A DNA stretch of 8,580 bases from Methanobacteriota archaeon (GCA_030643285.1 DAOWMC010000030.1:1-8580), one strand, 5' to 3'. Shown: positions 1 through 5,493, numbered from the stretch's first letter. Program-made: numbers and translations. The notes: a model not told the origin generated them from the letters alone.

Positions 1-591
1 AAAGGCTTTGATGGTCTCCGGGTTTTTTGTGTCGCAAAGTTCATCGGCAATTGGACGAGTGGAAACACCGTCTAGGAGGGTCAATCTAAATTTCTGTGCC
101 CTGCCCGCCTTTGGGAACTGTTCATCGTAATGAACAATCTGAATATCTTCTACGGGCGGGATATCTGCTTTTTCAACCGATTCGCACAACGCATTGAAGA
201 TCGTGTCTTTTCCCCCTGGGAAGATGAGTTCCATTATCGAAGAGATGCCTTGATAGGATACATGCATATCTCTCATAAGCTGGTAAATCTTGTTTAAAAG
301 ATCAAAGAAACTATCTTTTAGCTTTTCCCAGAAGTTGCGATCTTCTTCAGTGGATTCCTTGCATAGGGGACAGAGATATTTCCCAATCTTAACAATACCC
401 AGCCCTTTTTTGCAGTAGGTGTTGTAGCCGTTATGGGTCATTTTTGTGTTGCATCTTGGGCAGATGGGTGATACTATTCTTCGAAATATTCCATTCGAGG
501 TGTATTCGAAGTTGTTTGAGTAGTCGCCAAAGATTGTGGTGAGCGTATCAGTTTGTGTGAAATTGAATAGTGTAGTGATTATAGATACCAT
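1..591 (-). CDS. Zinc-ribbon transposase, C-terminus beyond the left edge
   Basis: The minus strand is open for 197 codons from an ATG at 591 to the window edge, with no stop. The translation has an N-terminal zinc ribbon (CPRC at residues 44-47, CPLC at 74-77, with an extra Cys60). A predicted helix-turn-helix-like stretch follows at about 100-140. Then comes HYDEQFP at 154-160 and TLLDG at 171-175, which look like the start of a DDE-type catalytic core with Asp156 as the first acidic residue. The remaining catalytic residues would lie outside the window. This layout is that of an insertion-sequence transposase; I cannot fix the IS family. The same frame stays open upstream of the ATG to a TGA at 661-663, without another ATG, so the true start could have been lost at the junction with the gene remnant next to it. 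Whether the element is intact cannot be judged from this end. Confidence 0.72.
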   Translation of the reverse strand, partial: MVSIITTLFNFTQTDTLTTIFGDYSNNFEYTSNGIFRRIVSPICPRCNTKMTHNGYNTYCKKGLGIVKIGKYLCPLCKESTEEDRNFWEKLKDSFFDLLNKIYQLMRDMHVSYQGISSIMELIFPGGKDTIFNALCESVEKADIPPVEDIQIVHYDEQFPKAGRAQKFRLTLLDGVSTRPIADELCDTKNPETIKAF

Positions 592-596
592 CTGTT

Positions 597-610
597 TATC
601 ACATGTGATA
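597..610. promoter_or_regulatory. Perfect 14-base palindrome just upstream of the transposase start
   Basis: TATCACATGTGATA is a perfect inverted repeat that ends six bases before the transposase ATG. An eight-base direct repeat, ATAGATAC, flanks it at 581-588 and 608-615. The symmetry fits a dimeric regulator site or part of an element end. The function is inferred only from symmetry and position. Confidence 0.35.
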
Positions 611-655
611 GATACGCTTTTTTGGGTTAAAAAGGCTTCGGAAGGGTGTGTCTTA

Positions 656-715
656 TTATATCACTGGATTTTTAGATAGTGCCCCCTGCAACATCTCCGT
701 CCAATATCCACTCAT
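656..715 (-). pseudogene. Truncated 5' remnant of a paralogue of the 786-1484 membrane protein
   Basis: From an ATG at 715 the minus strand encodes 19 residues, MSGYWTEMLQGALSKNPVI, and then TAA. The start matches the neighbouring membrane protein (MSGYLKGILQGMREDPLNM): both share MSGY, LQG at positions 9-11, and a proline around 16-17. The upstream DNA is also shared, including a GGTGGT ribosome-binding site at the same distance and an ATTTTAAAA tract. Homology stops at about 655-662, where the transposase open frame begins. The simplest reading is that a tandem second copy of the membrane-protein gene was cut off by arrival of, or recombination at, the insertion element. I infer that the 19-codon peptide has no function. 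Confidence 0.7.
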
Positions 716-740
716 ACTCTAAAACCACCGATTTTAAAAT
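703..740. repeat. Duplicated leader and start region, copy 1
   Basis: This stretch is closely similar to 1472-1511. On the minus strand both hold an ATTTTAAAA tract, a GGTGG(T) ribosome-binding motif and the codons ATGAGTGGATAT, with one small indel and a few substitutions. The copies lie 769 bases apart, about the length of the intervening gene, as expected for a tandem gene duplication. Confidence 0.7.
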
Positions 741-785
741 ACACAATATACCTACTATAACTTCCCCCTCAACCATAAAATTAGG

Positions 786-1484
786 CTACGTTTCTATAGG
801 CTCTTTTGTGCCATTCTGTTTCTCGGCGAGGTACATGCCAAGTCCTAAGAACAGACCTAAGAATACACCTGTAATGGCAAAAGTTGTCACATAAGCTGCC
901 AAAAGCGAGCCTGATACCATCTCAACAAGAGTTCCGATCAGCGGGGCTATTAACGATCCAACTCCAAATCCGATTGCTCCATGAAGGGCCATTGATCCTA
1001 TGTTCTTCTTCAGGGCAAGGCCATAGAATAGCCCTCCGATTGCACCTACTATTGCGAAATCCAAAAATAGATTCCCGACAATCATTTCAGGTAAATTTAA
1101 TGGAATTGACATTGCTTTTTCCCCAAGTATCCATAGTGGTAGATATAAAGGCGAAAGCAAAAGAAGGGGGAAGCTTAATACGCTAGCAATCAAAAAACCG
1201 ATAAAAAACCCAATAACACCTAACATGGAAGATAATAGTATCTTCTTAATATCTTTAGAACATAATATCGCCAGTGATACACCACCAAGTGCCCCTAAGA
1301 CTAAAGCACCATTACCATACAAAAACGGAACTTTCCATCTTTCTTCCGAAAAATTATCGAATATATAATAACCCCAGTAGGCACCACCAATCCCAAACCC
1401 AATCGCACCCATAAGCATATATTTGAGCATATTCAAAGGGTCTTCTCTCATACCCTGTAGTATCCCTTTCAAATATCCACTCAT
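786..1484 (-). CDS. Glycine-rich multi-spanning membrane protein of unknown function
   Basis: The gene encodes 232 residues and I recognise no family. Hydrophobic segments suggest about six to seven membrane spans: roughly 20-42, 52-75, 82-104, 106-120, 133-157, 164-190 and 194-220. The ends are hydrophilic and the C-terminus (EKQNGTKEPIET) is probably soluble. Spans one and five carry near-identical motifs, GAIGFGIG (26-33) and GAIGFGVG (169-176), and GAIGG recurs at 147-151, which suggests an internal duplication. Such glycine-rich spans pack tightly and are found in channels, small transporters and structural membrane proteins, but no transport or catalytic motif is visible. The ATG at 1484 follows a GGTGGT motif at a normal distance, and the paralogue remnant shares the same start. 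No neighbouring gene hints at its role. Confidence 0.7.
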   Translation of the reverse strand: MSGYLKGILQGMREDPLNMLKYMLMGAIGFGIGGAYWGYYIFDNFSEERWKVPFLYGNGALVLGALGGVSLAILCSKDIKKILLSSMLGVIGFFIGFLIASVLSFPLLLLSPLYLPLWILGEKAMSIPLNLPEMIVGNLFLDFAIVGAIGGLFYGLALKKNIGSMALHGAIGFGVGSLIAPLIGTLVEMVSGSLLAAYVTTFAITGVFLGLFLGLGMYLAEKQNGTKEPIET

Positions 1485-1511
1485 ACCTTAAGACCACCTG
1501 TTTTTTAAAAT
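1472..1511. repeat. Duplicated leader and start region, copy 2
   Basis: This is the partner of 703-740 and contains the ribosome-binding site and first codons of the intact membrane-protein gene. Similarity fades upstream into two AT-rich sequences that differ between the copies. Confidence 0.7.
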
Positions 1512-1518
1512 ATAATAT
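1504..1518 (-). promoter_or_regulatory. Possible TATA box for the membrane-protein gene
   Basis: The minus strand reads AATATTATATTTTAA about 20-34 bases before the ATG at 1484. That is archaeal TATA spacing for a very short leader, but it would put the start of transcription inside or after the GGTGGT motif. A second AT-rich candidate, ATAATTATATAG near 1575-1588, would give a leader of about 70 bases that includes the ribosome-binding site. I cannot choose between them. Confidence 0.3.
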
Positions 1519-1630
1519 TAATCGTGATATCTTCCCGATGTGGAGAAATACTCCAAAATAACTAACTTCACCACTAACTATATAATTATCTCCCGTTGAT
1601 ATCTGAGCTAGGCTTTCATATCATAAAGTT

Positions 1631-2446
1631 CTACCCAACATAACTCACCTCAACTCCTACATAATCCGTATAGAATCTATCGCTACTGTCTTCATAGAAT
1701 GTCAGGAAGATGAGATTGCCATTTGCGTCGATGTAGTTACCGATATCAGTTGTCTTTGATCCTGTAAGTGTAAACTCAGAGGTTCCTGTTCCGGCGTCAA
1801 GCAGTTCATATGTGCCTGAATCAAAGTTCCAGATGTAAAGCTCGATATCATAGGTGGACAAGTAACCGCCTCTGTATCCTTTCCATGTAACTGAAACGTC
1901 TGTTATATCTAAAACATCTTCACTAATATCGATCTTGTACCTGATTGCTGCTTCATCAAGAAAACCGGGGTCTTTGGAATCGAAGTATGTGTCATCATCG
2001 CTTGCAATTTGAGTGTACTCTGTGCTGGTGATCTCGGTGTCTGGATATGTTTCGGTGCATTCACTGAAATCATTCACCTCATAACCATAGGCCCATTTAT
2101 CGGTTCCTGCACCGGTTGTGAAGTCATAGGTTGTGGTTGATGATCCTCCTGCATTTATCGTCAGATCCTCGGTTACCGGATCAGACCATGCACCATCGTT
2201 ATCTTGAACTCTGAATGTTATCGTATGAGTTCCAACAGATAGTTCAGATGCTGGTTTGGTAAATGATGCAGATGTGCTCAAAGCTCCATCAATATCCGAT
2301 GTCCACTTGTATGCATCAACAGTTCCATCAGTGTCATCTCCACTACCAGTGAATGTGACCGTGTCAGTTCCCTGTGTTGCCGGGTCTGGTGTTATTGAGA
2401 CGATTGTTGCTGTTGGTGGATTGTTCCCTGCTTCATTTATCGTCAA
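1631..2446 (-). CDS. PKD/Ig-like repeat surface protein, truncated at its 5' end
   Basis: The listed start is a TTG at 2446 and gives 271 residues, but the frame is open further upstream to a TAA at 2576-2578 with no ATG or GTG. The extra codons encode the end of another PKD-type repeat (GTHTITFRVRDN, then WSDPVTEDLTIN). A complete PKD-like domain follows at about residues 9-98, with PPTA near its start, DGTVDAYKW in the middle and GTHTITFRVQDNDGAWS near its end. A serine/threonine linker leads to an acidic, aromatic-rich C-terminal region (about 105-271) that looks like a beta-sandwich. PKD domains are common in secreted and S-layer-associated archaeal proteins, where they act in adhesion or as spacers. 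There is no signal peptide, no C-terminal membrane anchor and no plausible start, so I read this as the 3' part of a longer gene, probably non-functional. Confidence 0.65.
   Translation of the reverse strand: MTINEAGNNPPTATIVSITPDPATQGTDTVTFTGSGDDTDGTVDAYKWTSDIDGALSTSASFTKPASELSVGTHTITFRVQDNDGAWSDPVTEDLTINAGGSSTTTYDFTTGAGTDKWAYGYEVNDFSECTETYPDTEITSTEYTQIASDDDTYFDSKDPGFLDEAAIRYKIDISEDVLDITDVSVTWKGYRGGYLSTYDIELYIWNFDSGTYELLDAGTGTSEFTLTGSKTTDIGNYIDANGNLIFLTFYEDSSDRFYTDYVGVEVSYVG
2152..2235. repeat. 84-base intragenic direct repeat, copy 1 (PKD unit)
   Basis: This stretch matches 2434-2517 over 84 bases with about eight differences and no gaps. The offset is 282 bases, or 94 codons, which is one PKD domain. 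Most differences are transitions and the frame is kept, so the repeat is the conserved end of successive PKD domains. Confidence 0.85.
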
Positions 2447-2517
2447 ATCCTCAGTTACCGGATCAGACCATGCACTCCCATTATCTCGAACTCTAAATGT
2501 TATCGTATGAGTTCCAA
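2434..2517. repeat. 84-base intragenic direct repeat, copy 2 (PKD unit)
   Basis: This is the partner of 2152-2235. Similarity ends at 2517, 93 bases before the hypC start. Beyond it the frame encodes proline-rich sequence and then stops, so the break that truncated the surface-protein gene probably lies between 2518 and 2575. Confidence 0.85.
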
Positions 2518-2575
2518 ATGGGGATGGTGGAATATCTGTCGGACAAAATGCGGTTTTGGGTATGAAATTCGAACG

Positions 2576-2587
2576 TTAAATATATAA
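2576..2587 (+). promoter_or_regulatory. TATA box of the hyp operon
   Basis: TTAAATATATAA is a good archaeal TATA box centred about 28 bases before the hypC ATG. With the usual spacing of about 25 bases, transcription would begin at or within a few bases of the start codon. No Shine-Dalgarno sequence precedes hypC, which fits a leaderless mRNA. The first bases of the box are also the stop codon of the truncated PKD frame on the other strand. Confidence 0.6.
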
Positions 2588-2609
2588 CAAACCGGAACAA
2601 ACTTGATTC

Positions 2610-2855
2610 ATGTGTCTTGCAGTTCCAGCAAAGGTCTTGACGATCAACGGTAACGATGCGAAGGTGGATTTTGGTGGTACCTTAAGCGAGGTGAACATAT
2701 CATTGGTTGAAGTTGATATAGGAGAATATGTAATTGTACATGCTGGTTTTGCGATAGAAGTGATGGATGAAGAAGAGGCAGAAGAGACCTTGAATTTGTG
2801 GAGAGAGATCTTGGAACACCCGGAAGTTACCGTTTTACAGGAAAATAAGTTTTAA
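2610..2855 (+). CDS. hypC: [NiFe]-hydrogenase maturation chaperone HypC
   Basis: HypC (81 residues, normal family length) is a small cytoplasmic chaperone. It binds HypD and carries the Fe(CN)2CO group to the hydrogenase large-subunit precursor. The translation starts MCLAVPAKV; Cys2, exposed once Met1 is removed, is the invariant residue that binds iron and partners. The family's conserved histidine is His44 in VIVHAGFAIEVMDEEEAEE, and the rest forms the short OB-like barrel with an acidic C-terminal helix. The N-terminal CLAVP motif fixes the start, and no ribosome-binding site is visible, in line with leaderless expression. It is the first gene of a run with vapB, vapC, hypA and hypD, and is followed by vapB after five bases. 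In some archaea HypC paralogues serve other roles, but hypA and hypD here support the hydrogenase assignment. Confidence 0.95.
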   Translation: MCLAVPAKVLTINGNDAKVDFGGTLSEVNISLVEVDIGEYVIVHAGFAIEVMDEEEAEETLNLWREILEHPEVTVLQENKF

Positions 2856-2860
2856 ATATA

Positions 2861-3142
2861 ATGGGAACAGACGTAGGTATGGGTATAAATGTGGGTGAAA
2901 GTGTTGTTGATGAAAGGGGAAGAATAACAATCCCACGGCATCTTAGAGATAAATTTGGACTAAAACCTGGTAAGAACATCATAATAGAGGATAGGGGACA
3001 TGAAATAGCCCTGAAGCCAGTAATATCTACGGATGACTTTATCAGGGAGTTGGAAGGATGTATAACAAAAGAGAATAAAATGTCTCATATCGATGTACTC
3101 AAACTGAAGGAGATTTGGGGCACGGATCATGATCACTGTTGA
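2861..3142 (+). CDS. vapB: AbrB/SpoVT-type antitoxin, VapB-like
   Basis: This 93-residue protein has a swapped-hairpin AbrB DNA-binding fold at about 12-52, with the signature GESVVDERGRITIPRHLRDK followed by FGLKPGKNIIIE. The C-terminal tail (about 57-88) ends LKLKEIWG, a form typical of archaeal VapB tails that wrap around a PIN toxin. It should neutralise the VapC nuclease encoded next and repress its own promoter as a dimer or complex. The ATG at 2861 lies five bases after hypC and lacks a clear ribosome-binding site. The ATG at 2879 also keeps the full domain and is an equally good start. The gene overlaps vapC by 14 bases, the usual sign of translational coupling in such pairs. A role as an operon-specific regulator instead of an antitoxin is possible, but the adjoining PIN gene makes that less likely. 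Confidence 0.87.
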   Translation: MGTDVGMGINVGESVVDERGRITIPRHLRDKFGLKPGKNIIIEDRGHEIALKPVISTDDFIRELEGCITKENKMSHIDVLKLKEIWGTDHDHC

Positions 3143-3539
3143 CTCAAACATCTGGGCATACTATTTTGATGAGACAGCAAAGGAACATAATAGCGTTAAG
3201 CCACATCTTAGGAAAACAATTAAAAAAGAGAATATACTGATCAACACGGTTATCCAGATGGAAGTTGCACACTACCTCATCAAAGTGCTGGGGCCAATAC
3301 TTGGCAAAGAGAAGATCGACGTCTTTCTTAGCTACCCCCTTAAAGTCGATGAGCTAACGCGAGAATCGATAACTAAATCAATTGAACTTCTACAGAGATA
3401 TACACAGATGGGCATTGGTGGAAGAGATGCCACGATACTTCAGACAATGAAAAAGTATGATGTAACAAGACTGATGACACACGATAATGCACTGAAAAGA
3501 GTTGATTGGTTAGATCTTTTTGACCCGTGTGAAATATAA
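3129..3539 (+). CDS. vapC: PIN-domain ribonuclease toxin, VapC-like
   Basis: The protein has 136 residues, the usual size of a single PIN domain. The metal-binding acidic residues are present in order: Asp5 in MITVDSNIWAYYFD, Glu45 in NTVIQMEVAHYL, Asp100 in GIGGRDATIL and Asp119 in MTHDNAL. PIN toxins of this family are Mg2+/Mn2+-dependent endoribonucleases that cut structured RNA, often tRNA or rRNA, when freed from VapB. With all four residues kept, the toxin looks active. The start lies inside vapB in another frame, with a GGAG about 16 bases upstream. hypA begins 18 bases after its stop on the same strand, so the pair is embedded in the hyp operon without a visible promoter of its own. 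The target RNA cannot be told from sequence. Confidence 0.87.
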   Translation: MITVDSNIWAYYFDETAKEHNSVKPHLRKTIKKENILINTVIQMEVAHYLIKVLGPILGKEKIDVFLSYPLKVDELTRESITKSIELLQRYTQMGIGGRDATILQTMKKYDVTRLMTHDNALKRVDWLDLFDPCEI

Positions 3540-3557
3540 GAATCTGATAACTCAATC

Positions 3558-3950
3558 ATGCACGAATTCTCGACGATGTCACAAATTGTGGATGCTATAT
3601 TACAGGAAGCAAAAAAGCATGATGCAATTGATGTTAAAGAAGTACATTTAGAGATAGGTGAACTTACGTTTCTTTTAGAAGAACCGCTAAAGTTTGCTTA
3701 TGAAATCTTATCCAAAGATTCTATTTTAGAAAGGTCCAAATTGATCGTCAAAGAGAAAAGAGCGATGGTCAGTTGTAATAGTTGTGGTTACGGGGGTGAA
3801 ATTGATTATGATCAAACCTTTTCAATAGGCCCACATATGGGTTATCCAAGGTATCCAAAGATTTCATGTCCAGAATGTGACAGTCGTGTTGAGATAGTCG
3901 CCGGAAAAGAATGCACCATAAGAAACATCGTGATATGCGTAGAAGGTTAA
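3558..3950 (+). CDS. hypA: Hydrogenase nickel-incorporation protein HypA
   Basis: HypA (130 residues) binds nickel and, with the GTPase HypB, inserts it into the large subunit of [NiFe]-hydrogenase after the iron group is in place. The N-terminal nickel site MHEFSTMSQIVDAIL has the required His2 and following Glu3. The structural zinc site has two pairs, Cys73/Cys76 (CNSC) and Cys104/Cys107 (CPEC). The 27 residues between the pairs are about twice the spacing in enterobacterial HypA and account for the protein being longer than the usual 113-118; archaeal HypA proteins such as that of Thermococcus have a similar insertion. MHE at the N-terminus is fixed by function, so the start is secure. 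hypD follows after three bases. hypB, its normal partner, is not in this window. Confidence 0.94.
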   Translation: MHEFSTMSQIVDAILQEAKKHDAIDVKEVHLEIGELTFLLEEPLKFAYEILSKDSILERSKLIVKEKRAMVSCNSCGYGGEIDYDQTFSIGPHMGYPRYPKISCPECDSRVEIVAGKECTIRNIVICVEG

Positions 3951-3953
3951 AAG

Positions 3954-4715
3954 ATGTTTAGATATAGAGACAGGGAGGTCGCAAAAAGGATTGTAGAGCG
4001 GCTGAAAGAACTCAATTTAGAGATCCGGATCATGCATGTCTGTGGCACACATCAGGATACATTGGTTCGGTTTGGATTGATTGATATGTTGAAAAAAGTT
4101 GGCGTTGAGATCAAACAGGGACCAGGTTGTCCGGTCTGCGTTACAACACCCATGGAGATCGAAGAAGCAATCACCTTAGCGAAAAAAGGAAGGACGATAG
4201 CTACCTTTGGGGACATGCTTTCAGTTCCAGGCGAGAATGGGTCTCTTTTTGATGTAAAAGCAGCGGGATGTGATATAAGAACAGTGTACAGTATAGGAGA
4301 GGGCATCGAGATCGCAAAGAAGACGGATAAAGATGTAATATTCATGGCGATAGGGTTTGAGACCACCACCCCAACTACCGCTTCTACCATCTTAAACAAC
4401 CCGCCAAAAAATTTCTCGGTCCTGACTTGCCACAGGGCAATCCCACCTGCGATGGAAGTATTACTCAAAATGGGCGAGCTGAAAATTGATGGTTTCATAG
4501 ACCCAGGGCATGTGAGCACGATTATAGGAACGAGGCCTTATGAGTTCATTTCAGAAACATACAATGTTCCTCAGGTAATAGCCGGATTTGAACCATTGGA
4601 TTTGCTGATGGGCGTGTACATGATCGCAGGGCAGATAAAAAACGGTGAAGCAAAGGTGAAAATGAATACACAAGAGTGGTTAAAGAAGGGGGGAACAAAA
4701 AAGCATTGGCCATAA
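3954..4715 (+). CDS. hypD: HypD, N-terminal two thirds, cut by a frameshift
   Basis: HypD is the Fe-S scaffold that, with HypC and HypE, assembles the Fe(CN)2CO cofactor. This frame encodes its first domains. MHVCGTHQ has Cys30 and GPGCPVC has Cys59 and Cys62, the conserved cysteines for iron binding and thiol chemistry. TFGDMLSVPG (84-93), GFETTTPTT, LTCHRAIPPAM and GFIDPGHVSTIIG are further family motifs. The true HypD sequence ends near codon 240 (NTQ, about 4673). The last residues, EWLKKGGTKKHWP, are the out-of-frame reading of the conserved RVVKEGGNKKALAI encoded in the next frame. Family length is about 350-380, and joining the two parts gives about 359. The start, three bases after hypA with an AGAAGG motif before it, is well placed. 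The defect is a single missing base near 4667-4676, or a sequencing error. Confidence 0.9.
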   Translation: MFRYRDREVAKRIVERLKELNLEIRIMHVCGTHQDTLVRFGLIDMLKKVGVEIKQGPGCPVCVTTPMEIEEAITLAKKGRTIATFGDMLSVPGENGSLFDVKAAGCDIRTVYSIGEGIEIAKKTDKDVIFMAIGFETTTPTTASTILNNPPKNFSVLTCHRAIPPAMEVLLKMGELKIDGFIDPGHVSTIIGTRPYEFISETYNVPQVIAGFEPLDLLMGVYMIAGQIKNGEAKVKMNTQEWLKKGGTKKHWP

Positions 4716-5032
4716 TGGATGAAGTATTTTACCAGGATGATGTTTGCTGGAGGGGTTTTTCGCATATACCAAAAAGTGGCTTTTTCTTAAAAGAGGAATT
4801 CGAAAGGTATGATGCTAAAAAACGGTTCGAAGACGATTTAGATGAGTTGCATAAAAAAGAGTTTAAAGAGCCAGAAGGTTGCAGATGTGGTGAAGTTCTG
4901 CGGGGAATCATTTATTCCGATGAATGCCCACTCTTTGGACGGGTTTGTACACCAGATCACCCTGTTGGACCCTGTATGGTCTCAAGAGAAGGCAGTTGTA
5001 ATATACTGCTTAGATATGGTAGATATGGATAG
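4676..5032 (+). CDS. hypD: HypD, C-terminal third with Fe-S cysteines, in the shifted frame
   Basis: This is the rest of hypD in the -1 frame relative to the first part. Matching sequence begins at 4673 (AGA GTG GTT), giving RVVKEGGNKKALAIMDEVF, then WRGFSHIPKSG. The conserved cysteine-rich end follows, with GCRCGEVLRG, DECPLFGRVC and HPVGPCMVSREGSC, which ligate the [4Fe-4S] cluster in known HypD structures. The listed GTG at 4676 is only the first possible start codon in that frame; no ribosome-binding site or independent start is expected. All cysteines are kept and no further damage is seen, so the shift is recent, an assembly error, or tolerated by recoding. The sequence at the shift (ACACAAGAGTGG) is not a classical slippery heptamer. 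No hyp gene follows; a stretch of 226 bases without a gene begins. Confidence 0.88.
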   Translation: MVKEGGNKKALAIMDEVFYQDDVCWRGFSHIPKSGFFLKEEFERYDAKKRFEDDLDELHKKEFKEPEGCRCGEVLRGIIYSDECPLFGRVCTPDHPVGPCMVSREGSCNILLRYGRYG

Positions 5033-5258
5033 GGACAGATGCCACTCAAAAAAGATAGCAAAGACCTATAACAAGAAATTTCGTGTTTAGGATGACTCTA
5101 AACAGCTAAAAACGCACCCAATTAATATCCTGGCTCATAATTCAAAGTTTAAAGGCTTAATGATAAATAAAATAAAAATAATGCCTTGGCAAAGGCAGAT
5201 GATAAAAAAACCAACTCGAAAATTAACTACAAAAGTATCTCAATCCTATTGAAAAGGC
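5033..5258. other. AT-rich intergenic stretch between convergent hypD and zinc-ribbon gene
   Basis: The 226 bases between the two convergent genes hold no supportable open reading frame. The only clear structure is the hairpin at 5182-5197. A near C-box motif (AGATGATAA, 5197-5205) has no D-box partner, so I do not call a small RNA. Confidence 0.6.
5163..5197 (-). terminator. Hairpin followed by a T-rich run, end of the minus-strand unit
   Basis: TGCCTT (5182-5187) pairs with AAGGCA (5192-5197) around a four-base loop, a six-base-pair stem. Read on the minus strand it is followed at once by a T-rich tract (TTATTTTTATTTTATTTATC). This would end transcripts from the helicase and zinc-ribbon genes about 60-95 bases after the latter's stop. 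Archaeal termination relies mainly on the T-rich tract, so the stem may be incidental. Confidence 0.45.
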
Positions 5259-5426
5259 TCAATATCTTCGTGGAGGTCTACGCTTCCTATAGCATTCTTG
5301 ACAATAAACAGGTCTGGTCCCATCCGGTTTAAACGGCACTTCCGTTTCCTGTCCACAATCCGCACAAATCACTTTGTGCATTTCTCTCGGGGGTCTGTTA
5401 TACCCCTGTCTTTTCTCTTCATACAT
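5259..5426 (-). CDS. Small CxxC-x17-CxxC zinc-ribbon protein
   Basis: A 55-residue basic protein is encoded from an ATG at 5426 to a TGA at 5259-5261; an in-frame TAA two codons upstream fixes the start. It carries CADC at residues 21-24 and CQEC at 42-45 with exactly 17 residues between, plus the linker GQETEVPFKPDGTRPVY and a basic tail (YRKRRPPRRY). This matches the CxxC-x17-CxxC family, found singly or in tandem in many archaea and some bacteria, whose function is unknown. The four cysteines should bind one zinc, and the arginine-rich ends suggest contact with nucleic acid. It lies 67 bases after the helicase gene on the same strand and could share its transcript or use the AT-rich promoter in between. 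Confidence 0.85.
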   Translation of the reverse strand: MYEEKRQGYNRPPREMHKVICADCGQETEVPFKPDGTRPVYCQECYRKRRPPRRY

Positions 5427-5455
5427 TTTTTAACACTATGCATTCTTCCTGCTTG

Positions 5456-5470
5456 CTATACTATAAATTT
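5456..5470 (-). promoter_or_regulatory. Possible TATA box for the small zinc-ribbon gene
   Basis: On the minus strand AAATTTATAGTATAG lies about 30-44 bases before the ATG at 5426, which would give a leader of about ten to fifteen bases. No ribosome-binding site is evident. The call rests on composition and spacing only. Confidence 0.35.
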
Positions 5471-5493
5471 TTCTGTCTAATACCAAAATTTTC

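Noticed and set aside
884..1186. A 100-codon plus-strand open frame
   Set aside because: It lies wholly antisense to the membrane-protein gene, has no domain-like composition and no ribosome-binding site; it is a shadow of the other strand.
1541..1555. Small inverted repeat TGGAG/CTCCA
   Set aside because: A five-base stem in an AT-rich spacer is expected by chance and has no associated T tract or operator context.
2152..2517. Two near-identical units considered as CRISPR-like or mobile repeats
   Set aside because: There are only two units, 282 bases apart, in frame within a coding region and matching PKD domain ends.
4052..4519. A 155-codon minus-strand open frame
   Set aside because: It is antisense to the well-supported hypD, whose motifs account for this DNA.
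4688..4702. G6 and A6 runs as the cause of the hypD frameshift
   Set aside because: The correct HypD reading has already resumed at 4673-4676, before both runs.
4842..5090. An 82-codon plus-strand frame running past the end of hypD
   Set aside because: It overlaps the conserved C-terminal HypD cysteine region in the wrong frame and shows no motif of its own.
5160..5210. A possible box C/D small RNA around ATGATAAA
   Set aside because: No matching D box or C'/D' pair is found nearby, and the C-box match is imperfect.
5298..5480. A 60-codon plus-strand open frame
   Set aside because: It is antisense to the CxxC-x17-CxxC gene, which has clear coding motifs on the minus strand.
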